A stretch of DNA of 64,000 bases from Candidatus Latescibacterota bacterium (GCA_022822725.1 JAJEAN010000001.1:124001-188000); one strand, 5' to 3'. Numbered from the stretch's first letter, positions 1 to 9,567 are shown. Notes: generated by a model not told the origin, from the letters alone. Numbers and translations are program-made.

Positions 1-1
1 G

Positions 2-1939
2 CTGGCCGCGGAATTCGGTGAGGAAGTGGCCGTCCTGGTAAACGGCGTCACCAAGATCACCGGGCTGTCCTTCAGGAGCCAGGAGGAGCTGCAGGCCGAG
101 TATTTCCGCAAGATGCTCGTTTCCATGGCGAAGGACGTGCGCATCATCCTCATCAAGCTCGCGGACCGGCTTCACAACATGCGTACGCTGTCCTTCCTGG
201 AAGCGCAGAAGCAGCAGCGGATCTCTCTTGAAACCCGGGAGATCTACGCCCCCCTCGCCCACCGGTTCGGCATGGCCAAGATCAAGTCCGAACTGGAAGA
301 CCTCAGCCTGAAATACCTGTCTCCCGAAGTTTACCGGGACCTCGCGAGCAAGCTGGACCAGAAGCGAGTGGAGCGGGAAAAGCTGATCGAAGAGATCCGC
401 CAGCCCATCGTCAAGGCCCTGAAGGACGCGGGCATCGACGCCACGGTGAACGGCCGGGCAAAGCACTTCCACAGCATCTACACGAAGATGCAGCGCCGCA
501 ACCGGCCCTTCGAGGAGATCTACGACCTGCTGGCGCTGCGCGTCGTGACCGACACGGTGCCCAACTGCTACCATGCGCTCGGGATCATACATACCCTCTA
601 CACACCCCTCTTCGACCGCTTCAAAGACTACGTTTCCCGGCCCAAGATGAACATGTACCAGTCCCTGCACACCACGATTATCGCGTCGAATGGGGAAACG
701 GCCGAGATCCAGATCCGCACGCGGGAAATGGACCGGATCGCGGAAGTGGGGATCGCCGCCCACTGGCTTTACAAGGAAGGGAAAGAGGAGGTCAAGGACG
801 GCGAGAGCCGCGAAGACTGGCTCAGCCAGGCGCTGGACTGGCAGACCGACATGACCGATCCGAAGGAGTTCATGAGTTACCTCCGCATGGACCTTTACGA
901 CGACGCCATCTTCGTCTTCACCCCGCGCGGGGATCTCAAGGAACTGCCGCAGGGCGCCAGCGTGCTGGATTTCGCCTTCGCCATCCACACCGACATCGGA
1001 CTTCACTGCAGCGGGGCGAAGGTGAACGGCAACATCGCACCGCTGGCCGGGAAGCTGCAAAACGGCGACACCGTCACCATTTTCACCTCGCCGCACCAGA
1101 CGCCGAGTTCGTACTGGCTGGATATCGTCAAGACGACCAAGGCGTCCTCCAAGATCCGGTCCTGGTTCAGAAAGGCCACGCTGGAACAGAGCATCAGTCT
1201 CGGCGAAGATCTGTTGGACCGGGAGCTGAAACGGCTCAAGGTCAAGCGCAAGGTTTCGGAAGAACTGGAAGCGCTCGCGAAGGAGTACGGGCTGCCCGAC
1301 GCGAATCGTCTCTATGCCGCGATCGGCCGCGGAGAGTATTCCGCGGCCCAGGTCGCCCAGAAGCTGCTTCCGGAGGAACCTTCCGGAGAAGAGCCTTCCA
1401 AAACGTCGGTGCTGACGCGGTTCGTGGACCGGGTGCGCCGTCCCCGGGGCGGGGTCAAGGTCACGGGCATCGATAACCTGATGATCCGCTTCGCCCAGTG
1501 CTGCCAGCCGGTACCGGGGGATCCCATCGTCGGCTTCATCACCCGCGGACGCGGCGTTACCGTACATAACAAGGAATGCACAAACATCGTGGACGATCTC
1601 GAGCGGCGCCTCGAGGTGCACTGGGACGTGGAGAAGGACCAGTTCTTCGTCGTCGGACTGCGCATCTTCGGCACCGACCGGCCCGGCCTGCTGAACGAGA
1701 TCTCCAGGACGATTTCCGATGCGGGCATCAACATCACCCACGCCGCGATGGACACGACGGACGGGATGGCGAACGGCAATTTCGGCATCGAGGTGGAGCA
1801 TCTCAGCCAGCTGGACCGGCTGATCGTCCGCATCAAGAAGGTCAAGGGCGTGGACCGGGTGGAACGGGAAAAGGGCGTTAAATACGGCAACGTTTCGGAG
1901 GACGTCTTCGACCACCTCGAGCAGGATCCCGGCAAATGA
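2..1939 (+). CDS. Bifunctional (p)ppGpp synthetase/hydrolase RelA/SpoT family, 5'-truncated by window edge
   Basis: Frame is open from base 2; HD motif LIKLADRLHNM, synthetase NMYQSLHTTI/EIQIRT, TGS domain (FVFTPRGDLKELPQGASVLDFAF) and C-terminal ACT domain. Confidence 0.95.
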   Translation: MAAEFGEEVAVLVNGVTKITGLSFRSQEELQAEYFRKMLVSMAKDVRIILIKLADRLHNMRTLSFLEAQKQQRISLETREIYAPLAHRFGMAKIKSELEDLSLKYLSPEVYRDLASKLDQKRVEREKLIEEIRQPIVKALKDAGIDATVNGRAKHFHSIYTKMQRRNRPFEEIYDLLALRVVTDTVPNCYHALGIIHTLYTPLFDRFKDYVSRPKMNMYQSLHTTIIASNGETAEIQIRTREMDRIAEVGIAAHWLYKEGKEEVKDGESREDWLSQALDWQTDMTDPKEFMSYLRMDLYDDAIFVFTPRGDLKELPQGASVLDFAFAIHTDIGLHCSGAKVNGNIAPLAGKLQNGDTVTIFTSPHQTPSSYWLDIVKTTKASSKIRSWFRKATLEQSISLGEDLLDRELKRLKVKRKVSEELEALAKEYGLPDANRLYAAIGRGEYSAAQVAQKLLPEEPSGEEPSKTSVLTRFVDRVRRPRGGVKVTGIDNLMIRFAQCCQPVPGDPIVGFITRGRGVTVHNKECTNIVDDLERRLEVHWDVEKDQFFVVGLRIFGTDRPGLLNEISRTISDAGINITHAAMDTTDGMANGNFGIEVEHLSQLDRLIVRIKKVKGVDRVEREKGVKYGNVSEDVFDHLEQDPGK

Positions 1940-3180
1940 CCGCTGACGAATACATCGGCGACGATCCCGTATCGCGCAGGGACTTCCTCCGCGGCGGCCT
2001 GGCGGGCACGGCCGCGTTGGCGACGTGCCTTGCGGGGGTGACGGGGCTTGCGGGGGCGGATGCGGTTGCGGCCCAGCTCGCGGGCCGCCGTCCCGCGGAC
2101 GTAAAGAGCGTGGGGCTCGAGCCGGGCCGGGTGCGGCTGGCCTTCAACGAGAATCCCCTGGGCGCCTCTCCGGCGGCCATTGAAGCCGTGCTGAAGCACC
2201 AGGACTGGATGAACCGGTACGACTACACGACGACCCTGCAGCAGGCCATCATCCGGCACCACGACCTGGACATCCCCCGCCCTTCGGGTTTCGATTTCAA
2301 GGCCACCGGCGACCGCCACGGCCTGATGCTGGGCGTGGGCACGACCGAGCTGCTCCAGATCCTGGCCCTGCAGGCCCTGATGAAGTACGGCGAAGTCCTG
2401 GAAGCCCTCCCCTCCTACGGACAGATCACGCGCGTCGGCGACGAACTCCGCGACGCGGGGCACGCGGTGCAGGCGCGCAAGTCGCCCGTCCTGCCCGACG
2501 GGAACCACGATCTCGACGCCATGGGCAGGCAGATCGGCGACCGTACCGGCCTGGTCATGATCTGCAACCCCCACAACCCCACCGGGGCGCTTTTGCCCCA
2601 TGAACGGATCCTGGAGTTCATCGACCGGGTGCCGCCCCACGTCCTCGTGGCCATCGACGAGGTCTATGTTCATTTCGTCCGTGACCCGGCATACCGGGAT
2701 TTCATCGAGGTCGCGAAGGAACGGGAAAACGTGATCGTGCTCCGGACCTTCTCCAAGGTGTACGGTCTCGGGGGCATCCGCGTGGGTTACGCCGTTGCCC
2801 ACCGGGACGTGATATACCGCCTGGCGCCTTTTTCCATGGGCCTCCTGGGCCGAAACGTCCTGTCCGTCCACGCGGCCGCCGCGGCCCTGGGCGACGAGGA
2901 GCACGTCAGCCGGTCCCGCCAGGCCGTTTGGGACGGAAACGACTACCTGACCGCCGAACTGGAGCGACTCGGTGCCCGGGTCATACCCAGCCACGCCTGT
3001 TTTCTCTGGGCCGATTTCGGCCGGGAGACGCAGCGCATCGTCCGCCAGCTATGGTCAAGACGGGTCATGGTCCGCGCGGGCGCAGGCCAGTGGGCCTCGC
3101 CGAACCACATCCGCATCTCGACGGGTTCGAGGGAAGAAAATGAAGCCTTCGTCTGGGCATTGGAACGCACCCTCGGATAA
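1936..3180 (+). CDS. Histidinol-phosphate aminotransferase-like PLP enzyme with Tat-type signal
   Basis: N-terminal SRRDFLRGGLAGTAALATCLAG; aminotransferase I/II motifs (CNPHNPTGALL, RTFSKVYGLGGIRVGYA); ATGA overlap with the upstream gene. Confidence 0.9.
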   Translation: MTADEYIGDDPVSRRDFLRGGLAGTAALATCLAGVTGLAGADAVAAQLAGRRPADVKSVGLEPGRVRLAFNENPLGASPAAIEAVLKHQDWMNRYDYTTTLQQAIIRHHDLDIPRPSGFDFKATGDRHGLMLGVGTTELLQILALQALMKYGEVLEALPSYGQITRVGDELRDAGHAVQARKSPVLPDGNHDLDAMGRQIGDRTGLVMICNPHNPTGALLPHERILEFIDRVPPHVLVAIDEVYVHFVRDPAYRDFIEVAKERENVIVLRTFSKVYGLGGIRVGYAVAHRDVIYRLAPFSMGLLGRNVLSVHAAAAALGDEEHVSRSRQAVWDGNDYLTAELERLGARVIPSHACFLWADFGRETQRIVRQLWSRRVMVRAGAGQWASPNHIRISTGSREENEAFVWALERTLG

Positions 3181-4099
3181 GCCACCCGCATCGCCTTCGG
3201 CATCGTCCAACAGACCACCTCCGGGCGCTTCGCCCGCATCGCCTTCGGCATCTCTGTCGCCACTCGGCGCGTCCGAGCGCGAAATCGCTTCCGACGTCGG
3301 AGCGCTCCCTATCAGCGTCATCATCCCGACCCTGAATGAAGCCACGACGATCGAGGACTGCCTGGGACAATTCGATTGCGGATCGGGCAGGCCGACTGGA
3401 GCGGACGGAAGGCTCGATCCTGTCGGCCCCGTTCACCCGGGTGGGTCGAGCGGGGCGGGCGGACTGAACGAACCGGGTTGTCCGGGTGAATCAGTACCGC
3501 TGGAGATTGTCGTCGTGGACGGCGGAAGCGACGACGGCACGCCGGAGATCGTTCGGTCATGCCCCTGGGCACGGCTCATCGAACCCGGCACGCGGGGCCG
3601 GGCGGTCCAGATGAACGCGGGTGCCGCTGCTTCATCGGGGGACTTGCTACTGTTTCTTCACGCCGATACCCGCCTTCCGGTTCGCTGGCGGGCACTCGTG
3701 ACCGAATCGATCCACGGGCGCGGCAAGGCCGGAGGACGGTTCCGTTTCGACATCGACCATGCGAAGTGGATATACCGGTGGATCGCGCGGGGCACCAATT
3801 TCCGATCGCGCTTCCTGGGCATTACCTACGGAGACCAGGCGATCTACACCACGCGGGAGGCCTTCGAGTCTGTTGGGGGATTTCCCGGGATTCCGGTCTT
3901 CGAAGACTCCCGGTTCGCCGCCCGGCTGAAGAAGGCCGGCGGCCTGGACTGGATCGACGAAGCCGTGCTGACTTCCGCGCGGCGCTGGGAACGCCGCGGA
4001 CCGGTGCGCACGCTGCTGCTGACCTGGCTGCTGTGGCTGTCCCATACCTTCTTCGTCCCGCCCAGGTTCCTGGCGCGGTTCTACGGGGTGGTCCGGTAG
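3140..4099 (+). CDS. Family 2 glycosyltransferase (rSAM/selenodomain-associated transferase 2 type)
   Basis: ISVIIPTLNEATTIEDC, IVVVDGGSDDGTPEI, LLLFLHADTRLP, GGFPGIPVFEDSRFAARLK; exact start uncertain. Confidence 0.8.
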   Translation: MKPSSGHWNAPSDKPPASPSASSNRPPPGASPASPSASLSPLGASEREIASDVGALPISVIIPTLNEATTIEDCLGQFDCGSGRPTGADGRLDPVGPVHPGGSSGAGGLNEPGCPGESVPLEIVVVDGGSDDGTPEIVRSCPWARLIEPGTRGRAVQMNAGAAASSGDLLLFLHADTRLPVRWRALVTESIHGRGKAGGRFRFDIDHAKWIYRWIARGTNFRSRFLGITYGDQAIYTTREAFESVGGFPGIPVFEDSRFAARLKKAGGLDWIDEAVLTSARRWERRGPVRTLLLTWLLWLSHTFFVPPRFLARFYGVVR

Positions 4100-4170
4100 A
4101 GACCCCGGATTTCTGCATGAAACTTTCGACCCGGGAATTACGTCACACGACACGGATGAGGACCGGCCAA

Positions 4171-4347
4171 TCAGTCCGTTTCGGGTTCGGGTTCGGGTTC
4201 GGGTTCGGGTTCGTCAACCCCATCCGTCGCGGCTTTCTCCTTCGAACTCAGATACTCGACCAGGACCAGCACGGGTATGGCGATCACCAGGCCGGCGATG
4301 GCGGCAAGCACGCCACCGGTCAAAAAGGAACCTAAGCGGCATTTCAT
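4171..4347 (-). CDS. 58-aa single-TM small protein with (EP)5 acidic tail
   Basis: Reverse complement reads MKCRLGSFLTGGVLAAIAGLVIAIPVLVLVEYLSSKEKAATDGVDEPEPEPEPEPETD*; AAAGGAG SD just upstream; tail encoded by a hexamer repeat. Absent from the supplied ORF track. Confidence 0.7.
   Translation of the reverse strand: MKCRLGSFLTGGVLAAIAGLVIAIPVLVLVEYLSSKEKAATDGVDEPEPEPEPEPETD
4179..4213. repeat. (GGGTTC)n hexanucleotide repeat
   Basis: tttcgggttcgggttcgggttcgggttcgggttcg. Confidence 0.9.
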
Positions 4348-4399
4348 CGTTGTATTCTCCTTTGTGCCTCTCCGGACTTTCCCTGTCGTAGCGGGACAG

Positions 4400-4448
4400 A
4401 AAAATCGCGGGGAAGCGCCTGGATCCTGCGTACAGGAACTTCCCCGCG
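4400..4448 (-). terminator. Intrinsic terminator of hsp20
   Basis: Minus strand CGCGGGGAAG-N23-CTTCCCCGCG, a perfect 10-bp stem, followed by ATTTTT; lies directly after the hsp20 stop. Confidence 0.8.
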
Positions 4449-4497
4449 GGTGGTGCTTACAAGCCTTTCGGGTCGTGCTTGCGGACCTTCAGGCGGC

Positions 4498-4944
4498 TTA
4501 CGCGTGGACCTTCACCGAGATCTGCTTCGGCTTCGCCTCTTCCGCTTTGCCGATGGTGAGGGTGAGCACGCCATCCTTGTACATGGCGTCGATCCTGGCG
4601 GTGTCCGCGTCCTGCGGCAGTTCGAAAGACCGGGTAAACCTGCCGTACAGCCGTTCGATCCTGTGCACGTTGTCCTTCCCGGTACTGTTCTCCGACTTGC
4701 GTTCGCCCGAAATGGCCAGCCGCCCGTTTGAGAAGGAAATGTCGAAATCCTCCTTGTTCATGCCGGGTAGGTCCGCCGCGATGACATAGCCGTTTTCAGT
4801 CTCGGAAATGTCGACGGACGGGGTCCAGACCGCGGAGTTGGTGCCTTCCCCATCCTCCGACTGGTTCCACAGGCTGTCGAACATGCGGTCCATGTTGCGC
4901 CTGAGACTGTACAGCTCGCCGGGTTTCCATCTGATGAGATTCAT
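4498..4944 (-). CDS. Hsp20/alpha-crystallin small heat-shock protein
   Basis: VDISETENGYVIAADLPGMNKEDFDISFSNGRLAISGER ... DGVLTLTIGKAEE; AAGAAGGAGG SD upstream of ATG at 4944. Confidence 0.95.
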   Translation of the reverse strand: MNLIRWKPGELYSLRRNMDRMFDSLWNQSEDGEGTNSAVWTPSVDISETENGYVIAADLPGMNKEDFDISFSNGRLAISGERKSENSTGKDNVHRIERLYGRFTRSFELPQDADTARIDAMYKDGVLTLTIGKAEEAKPKQISVKVHA

Positions 4945-5123
4945 TTGAATCCTCCTTCTTGCAGTGGAAAGTGAGACACTTCTGACGTATCTACTATCTT
5001 TGAGTGAATTCACCGTCGACTGCCTATATCTGAAATGCAACTACCATGCCAGTTTGAAAAACCGGGTAGAACAAAACTCTGAGGACAGGTCTGATATCAG
5101 CTGTATGTATATATGGCACGGAA

Positions 5124-5144
5124 GATATGCCAAAATGGCATATC
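5124..5144. promoter_or_regulatory. Inverted repeat GATATGCC-N5-GGCATATC (putative operator)
   Basis: Perfect 8-bp arms in the AT-rich divergent hsp20/mscS intergenic region. Confidence 0.55.
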
Positions 5145-5163
5145 GCTGCCAATTTGTCAGTCC

Positions 5164-5182
5164 ATGGCCCATTCCGGGCCAT
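5164..5182. promoter_or_regulatory. Inverted repeat ATGGCCC-N5-GGGCCAT (putative operator)
   Basis: Perfect 7-bp arms with 5-bp spacer, centre 39 bp from the previous palindrome. Confidence 0.45.
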
Positions 5183-5305
5183 ATCCTGGTCGTAATCGAC
5201 TGTTGATACAGGTGCGGCGCAAAGCAGATCGGTACGGACGGCGTGGTTTCCGGTAACTGGATACCGGCGGATGCGCCGATGGTTACACATAGAAAGGAAG
5301 ACGCA

Positions 5306-6316
5306 ATGAACGATTCGCTGGAAGTCGCACAGGATTCCCTCCGGACGGCCGCTTCCCGAGCCGTAACGAACGGATACCCGGAACGGATCCAGGAAATCCT
5401 CGTCAGCGCCCTGGGAGAATCCATGACCGGAATCCTCTACGCCGTGATTACGATCCTGGCCCTGATGGTACTGTACAAGATTTCGAAGAACCTGGTCATA
5501 CGGGCCATGAAGGAGAAGCACCGCAGCGACGCCCAGGTCCTTCAGTTCACCACCATGTGGAAATACGCCTTCCTCCTTACGGGCATCGTCTTCGTGATCG
5601 TGAGCATGTCCGGTTCGCTGGCGGCCATGGGTCTGACCGTGGCGTTCCTGGGCATGGTACTGGGCTGGTCGCTCCAGCGTCCCGTCACGGGCGTCGCGGC
5701 GTGGCTCATGGTCATGATCAAGCGGCCCTTCAAGATCGGCGACCGCATCATCATCATGGGCGTTCGCGGCGACGTCCTCGACATTTCGCCGACCCACGTC
5801 CTGCTGGGAGAGGTCGGCGGTACGGTGGGCGGCGAAGAGTCATCCAACCGGGGCATACTGATTCCGAACGCGGTGCTGTTCGACCAGATGGTGATCAACT
5901 ACGCGGTATCGAAGGAAACGAAGTATATCCTGGACGAAGTCCCCGTGCGGGTGTCCTATGATTCGGACTACCAACTCGCGGAATCGACGCTCATCTCCTG
6001 CGCGCGGGAGGTGACAAAGGAAATCGTGGAAGAACTGGGAAAGGAGCCGGAGGTCAGGGCCGAGTTTTTCGATTCCGGGATCTATATGCGTCTGAGATAC
6101 CAGTCCATCGCGGTGGAACGGCAGAAGATCTCAACCGCTATCGTGGCGAAAATCGTGGACGCTTTCTCCAACAGCGACAGGCTGGGTTTCGCCTATCCCC
6201 ATTCTGCCGTGGAGTACAGGATTTCGCAAGACGCGTCGCTTCCACCGGTATTCAAATACGTTGAACTGGACCGGGGAGGCGAGGGTCCGGAATCACCTAC
6301 GGGAGTGAGCCGGTAG
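5306..6316 (+). CDS. MscS-family mechanosensitive ion channel
   Basis: VAFLGMVLGWSLQRPVTGVAAWLMVMIKRPFKIGDRIIIMGVRGDVLDISPTHVLL; AAAGGAAG upstream of ATG. Confidence 0.9.
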   Translation: MNDSLEVAQDSLRTAASRAVTNGYPERIQEILVSALGESMTGILYAVITILALMVLYKISKNLVIRAMKEKHRSDAQVLQFTTMWKYAFLLTGIVFVIVSMSGSLAAMGLTVAFLGMVLGWSLQRPVTGVAAWLMVMIKRPFKIGDRIIIMGVRGDVLDISPTHVLLGEVGGTVGGEESSNRGILIPNAVLFDQMVINYAVSKETKYILDEVPVRVSYDSDYQLAESTLISCAREVTKEIVEELGKEPEVRAEFFDSGIYMRLRYQSIAVERQKISTAIVAKIVDAFSNSDRLGFAYPHSAVEYRISQDASLPPVFKYVELDRGGEGPESPTGVSR

Positions 6317-6462
6317 TCACGGGGTGATGCGAAATGAACCGGGCAGCCCGTCGGCCTGACCACTGGCGCGCCGCGGCCGAACGCTCAGATACCGGTGCAA
6401 TTCACCGACGTTGGTCATCGGCGGCGGTCCGTAGCGCCGGATAGCGCGGCCGAACTTCGCGG

Positions 6463-7785
6463 TCACACCGTGGTCGTCAGCAGACCGGCCATCAGCGTGG
6501 CGAGACCCAGGAAACTCATAAAACCCACCACGTCGGTTACGGTCGTCAGTATGATGGACGAAGACTGCGCGGGGTCCTGGCCGACCGCGTTCAGCAGAAG
6601 GGGGATCAACGCGCCGGAAATTCCGGCGATGACCATGGACGCGACCATGGAGATGCCGATCACCAGTCCGAAAGCGGGTATCCCGGTCCACAGCCCCACG
6701 GCGGCGCCGGTCGTCGCCGCGACGGCCAAACCGTTGATCAACCCGATGGCCGCCTCTTTCCGCGTGACCCTCCACCAGTTGCCGGTCCGGATCTCCCGCA
6801 GGGAAAGCCCGCGCATGACTACGGCGAGCGCCTGACACCCCGTGTTACCGGACTGGCCAGCCACGATGGGCAGGAACACGGCCAACGCGGTGATCTGGGC
6901 GATCGTGTCCTCGAACAGGCTGACCACGAAGGATGCGAGAAAGGCCGTCACGAGGTTCACCTCCAGCCAGGGCAGCCGCTTGCGGACCGAGAACGAAACC
7001 GGGGACCACGCGCGTTCTTCCCGGCCGGCGCCGAACATGGTCTGCAGGTCCTCCGTGATTTCCGCCTGGGCCGCCCTGAACATCGTATCGTGGCGGATGA
7101 CGCCCATGAGGAATCCATCGGCGTTAACGACGGGAATGGTGGTGATCCCGTATTTCTCCATGAGCGCGACGACTTCCTCCCGCTCCGCCATGTCGGGTAT
7201 GCGGATGGACTCGCCGTCCAGAAGCTCGATGAGACGGGTTCCCAGATCGGCCCTGACCAGCCGGTGCAGCGGTACCATGCCGGTTAACTGGTTCTCACGG
7301 TCGACGATACAGAGATCGAGCAGGTCGCGCCTCTTGACCGCGCGAAGCTGCGCCAGCGCTTCTTCCGCGGTGCTGTCCTCCCGGAACATCGTGACGCGCG
7401 AATCCATCAGACTTCCGGCGGACTCGGCGGGATAGGACATCAGCGACCGGTATGCTCTCACAAGGTGCCGGGGCAGATGGGAGAACGCCCTGTCCTGGTC
7501 CTTCCCTTCCATTCGGACAAAGACGCTTACCCCGACAGCCGGCTCTATGCGGGTGAACACGGTCCGGATCATTTCAGGCTGCATGGCGGGCACGCATGCC
7601 GCGACGACATCGGGATCCATCCTCCGGACGGTTTCCGCGAGTTCCGGCGGCGAGACCAGGGCAAACGCAGGCACGATCTCCTCCGGGGACATCCGCTCGA
7701 TCTGTGAGGCCGCTTCCGCGGGGTACAGCCGGACATATTCCTGGATCAGCACATCTGCGCCGGACAGGGTGGTGGATTCACTCAT
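6463..7785 (-). CDS. mgtE: Magnesium transporter MgtE
   Basis: MgtE_N repeats, CBS pair (GMVPLHRLVRADLGTRLIELLD), TM domain (AVFLPIVAGQSGNTGCQALAVVMRGL). Confidence 0.93.
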   Translation of the reverse strand: MSESTTLSGADVLIQEYVRLYPAEAASQIERMSPEEIVPAFALVSPPELAETVRRMDPDVVAACVPAMQPEMIRTVFTRIEPAVGVSVFVRMEGKDQDRAFSHLPRHLVRAYRSLMSYPAESAGSLMDSRVTMFREDSTAEEALAQLRAVKRRDLLDLCIVDRENQLTGMVPLHRLVRADLGTRLIELLDGESIRIPDMAEREEVVALMEKYGITTIPVVNADGFLMGVIRHDTMFRAAQAEITEDLQTMFGAGREERAWSPVSFSVRKRLPWLEVNLVTAFLASFVVSLFEDTIAQITALAVFLPIVAGQSGNTGCQALAVVMRGLSLREIRTGNWWRVTRKEAAIGLINGLAVAATTGAAVGLWTGIPAFGLVIGISMVASMVIAGISGALIPLLLNAVGQDPAQSSSIILTTVTDVVGFMSFLGLATLMAGLLTTTV

Positions 7786-8684
7786 GGCCTGATTCCTCTT
7801 TTTGCGTTGCCTTCGTCTTCGTTGCCTTCGTCTTCGTTGCCTTTGTCTTCGTTGCCTTCGGCCTGTCCGCCTTTTCTTTCCGGGTCTCCGTCGGCTTCCA
7901 GGTGCAGCCCGCCCGCGAAGGCCGCGAACCCCAGGCGGAACAGTTCGCCCAGGGCCTTTTCCGATGCGTGATCGTATTCCGAATCCCGGCTGCCGTGTCG
8001 CTGAATATCCACGAAACCGATCGTTCCGAGCAGAACGCCCTCGCCGTCTGCCACCGGCAACTCGCTGCTGTAACGCCAGCCGGGTGCGTCGACCGCATCC
8101 CGCAGGGTCACGTAGGGGGAAAACATGTGCCGGACGGGTTCCATGATATCCCGTACAGACGCGTCCGCGGGAGCGCCTAGTATCCGCCGCATGGGGGAGT
8201 GGCCCTTCAGGACGCCATCGCGGTCGACGACAAAGAGGACGTCCCTTGCGCGGTCGGGGTAGCGGCGCGCGTCGCCAAGCACGTCTCCCGATTTCATATC
8301 ATCGGTCGCGGTCAAAGCGCGCGGGTCCATGCAGGCCCCGACGGAACGGTCGGGAAAGCGGTCCACCAGGCGGAACCCGGAGACGACTTCGTCCGGCAGG
8401 CCGACCAGGACGGCCTCCTTGGACTGCATTCGGCGCAGCAGGATCGCCATGGCGCGGAACGGCAACGACGCCATGATCCCGGTGGCCGGGCCGGTTTCAA
8501 GCCGGTCCATCAGGTCGGCCGCCGCATGGTCGTTCATTCGCTCGACCACGGAGGCGACGGTCTCGGGCTTCAGTTCCTCGAACAGCCGGAGCACGGCGCT
8601 TCCCCGCTGCCGTTCCAGGACCCTGGCCGCTTCCGTTGGATGTGCCTCCAGGAAAAACTGGACGAGATCGTTCTTGCTATTCAT
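7782..8684 (-). CDS. Stand-alone MgtE N-domain plus CBS-pair protein without TM channel domain
   Basis: MgtE_N-like helical repeats followed by CBS-like repeats, no hydrophobic segments; ATGA overlap with mgtE; C-terminal GNEDE repeats. Confidence 0.8.
   Translation of the reverse strand: MNSKNDLVQFFLEAHPTEAARVLERQRGSAVLRLFEELKPETVASVVERMNDHAAADLMDRLETGPATGIMASLPFRAMAILLRRMQSKEAVLVGLPDEVVSGFRLVDRFPDRSVGACMDPRALTATDDMKSGDVLGDARRYPDRARDVLFVVDRDGVLKGHSPMRRILGAPADASVRDIMEPVRHMFSPYVTLRDAVDAPGWRYSSELPVADGEGVLLGTIGFVDIQRHGSRDSEYDHASEKALGELFRLGFAAFAGGLHLEADGDPERKGGQAEGNEDKGNEDEGNEDEGNAKRGIRP
7806..7860. repeat. 15-bp tandem repeat (gttgccttcgtcttc), about 3.7 copies
   Basis: Units at 7806, 7821, 7836 and 7851; encode (GNEDE)n on the minus strand. 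Confidence 0.9.
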
Positions 8685-9513
8685 CCGGATTCTGCTTTTG
8701 GCCGCTTACGGTGATTCGTTCGTTGAATACGCTCGCGGGGACGACCACGCGGCCTTCATTGGATTCGAGAATGACCGCGGTGGCGGTTATCTGGATGATG
8801 CGTCCCCTGTGGCCTTCGACCTGTACGTATTCGCCTTCGGAGAAGGACTTTCGAAGGTAATGGCTCGCGAGGATGTTACTCACGGAAACGCGCGCGCCGA
8901 GACCGAAGGCCAGCGCGGCGCTGAGCAGCACACCGCCCACGATGACCATGATCAGGCCTGAAATGACCGAGACGTCGACGCCGAGTTGACCGGCGGCAAG
9001 CAGAAAGGCGACCGCCACGATCAGGAACCGGACGAATCGCAACAGGTGCTCACCCAGATCCAGGCCGATCGAACCGGCCGCCATCTCGATCACGTCGCGC
9101 AGGACGATACTGCCAATGAATCCTACAATCAAGATGGCGACGGCACCGATCACCCTCGGCAGGTAACCGGCGAGGGCCGCCAGCCAGCTGGACGCCACGA
9201 CCAGCCCCAGCGTGTCGGCAACAACGGCGAGGACGACTACGATCACCGTCCAGTAGGCGATGCCACCGAGCAGGACGGGTACGCGGTGCCGCTGGATGAA
9301 CGCCTTTACATAGATCTTCATGCTCCCGTATGGAACGAGGCGATCCGCTTTCTCCAACAGCCTGGAGACGAGTCTTCTGATCAACCGGGCGATTAACAGC
9401 CCGATGACCAGATACAGCAACGCTTCCAGGAGGAGCGGCGCCACCTGCAGGACGGTGTCTCTCAGCCAGACCGCGACCTGGATTCCGCTTTCTTTCAGTT
9501 GTTGAAAGGTCAA
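8677..9513 (-). CDS. MscS-like small-conductance mechanosensitive channel
   Basis: Multi-TM; MIVGGVLLSAALAFGLGARVSVSNILASHYLRKSFSEGEYVQVEGHRGRIIQI. Confidence 0.85.
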   Translation of the reverse strand: MTFQQLKESGIQVAVWLRDTVLQVAPLLLEALLYLVIGLLIARLIRRLVSRLLEKADRLVPYGSMKIYVKAFIQRHRVPVLLGGIAYWTVIVVVLAVVADTLGLVVASSWLAALAGYLPRVIGAVAILIVGFIGSIVLRDVIEMAAGSIGLDLGEHLLRFVRFLIVAVAFLLAAGQLGVDVSVISGLIMVIVGGVLLSAALAFGLGARVSVSNILASHYLRKSFSEGEYVQVEGHRGRIIQITATAVILESNEGRVVVPASVFNERITVSGQKQNPDE

Positions 9514-9567
9514 ATCAATACCCGATCAGGAGCGTATGAGGGCTGGATGCCGAACGGTAAAGATGCG

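Noticed and set aside
1312-2994. 560-aa minus-strand ORF
   Set aside because: Antisense to spoT and the aminotransferase; no motif support.
5114-5131. Sigma54-like TGGCAC...TGC element
   Set aside because: GG-to-GC spacing is 12 rather than 10 nt; better explained as part of the palindromes.
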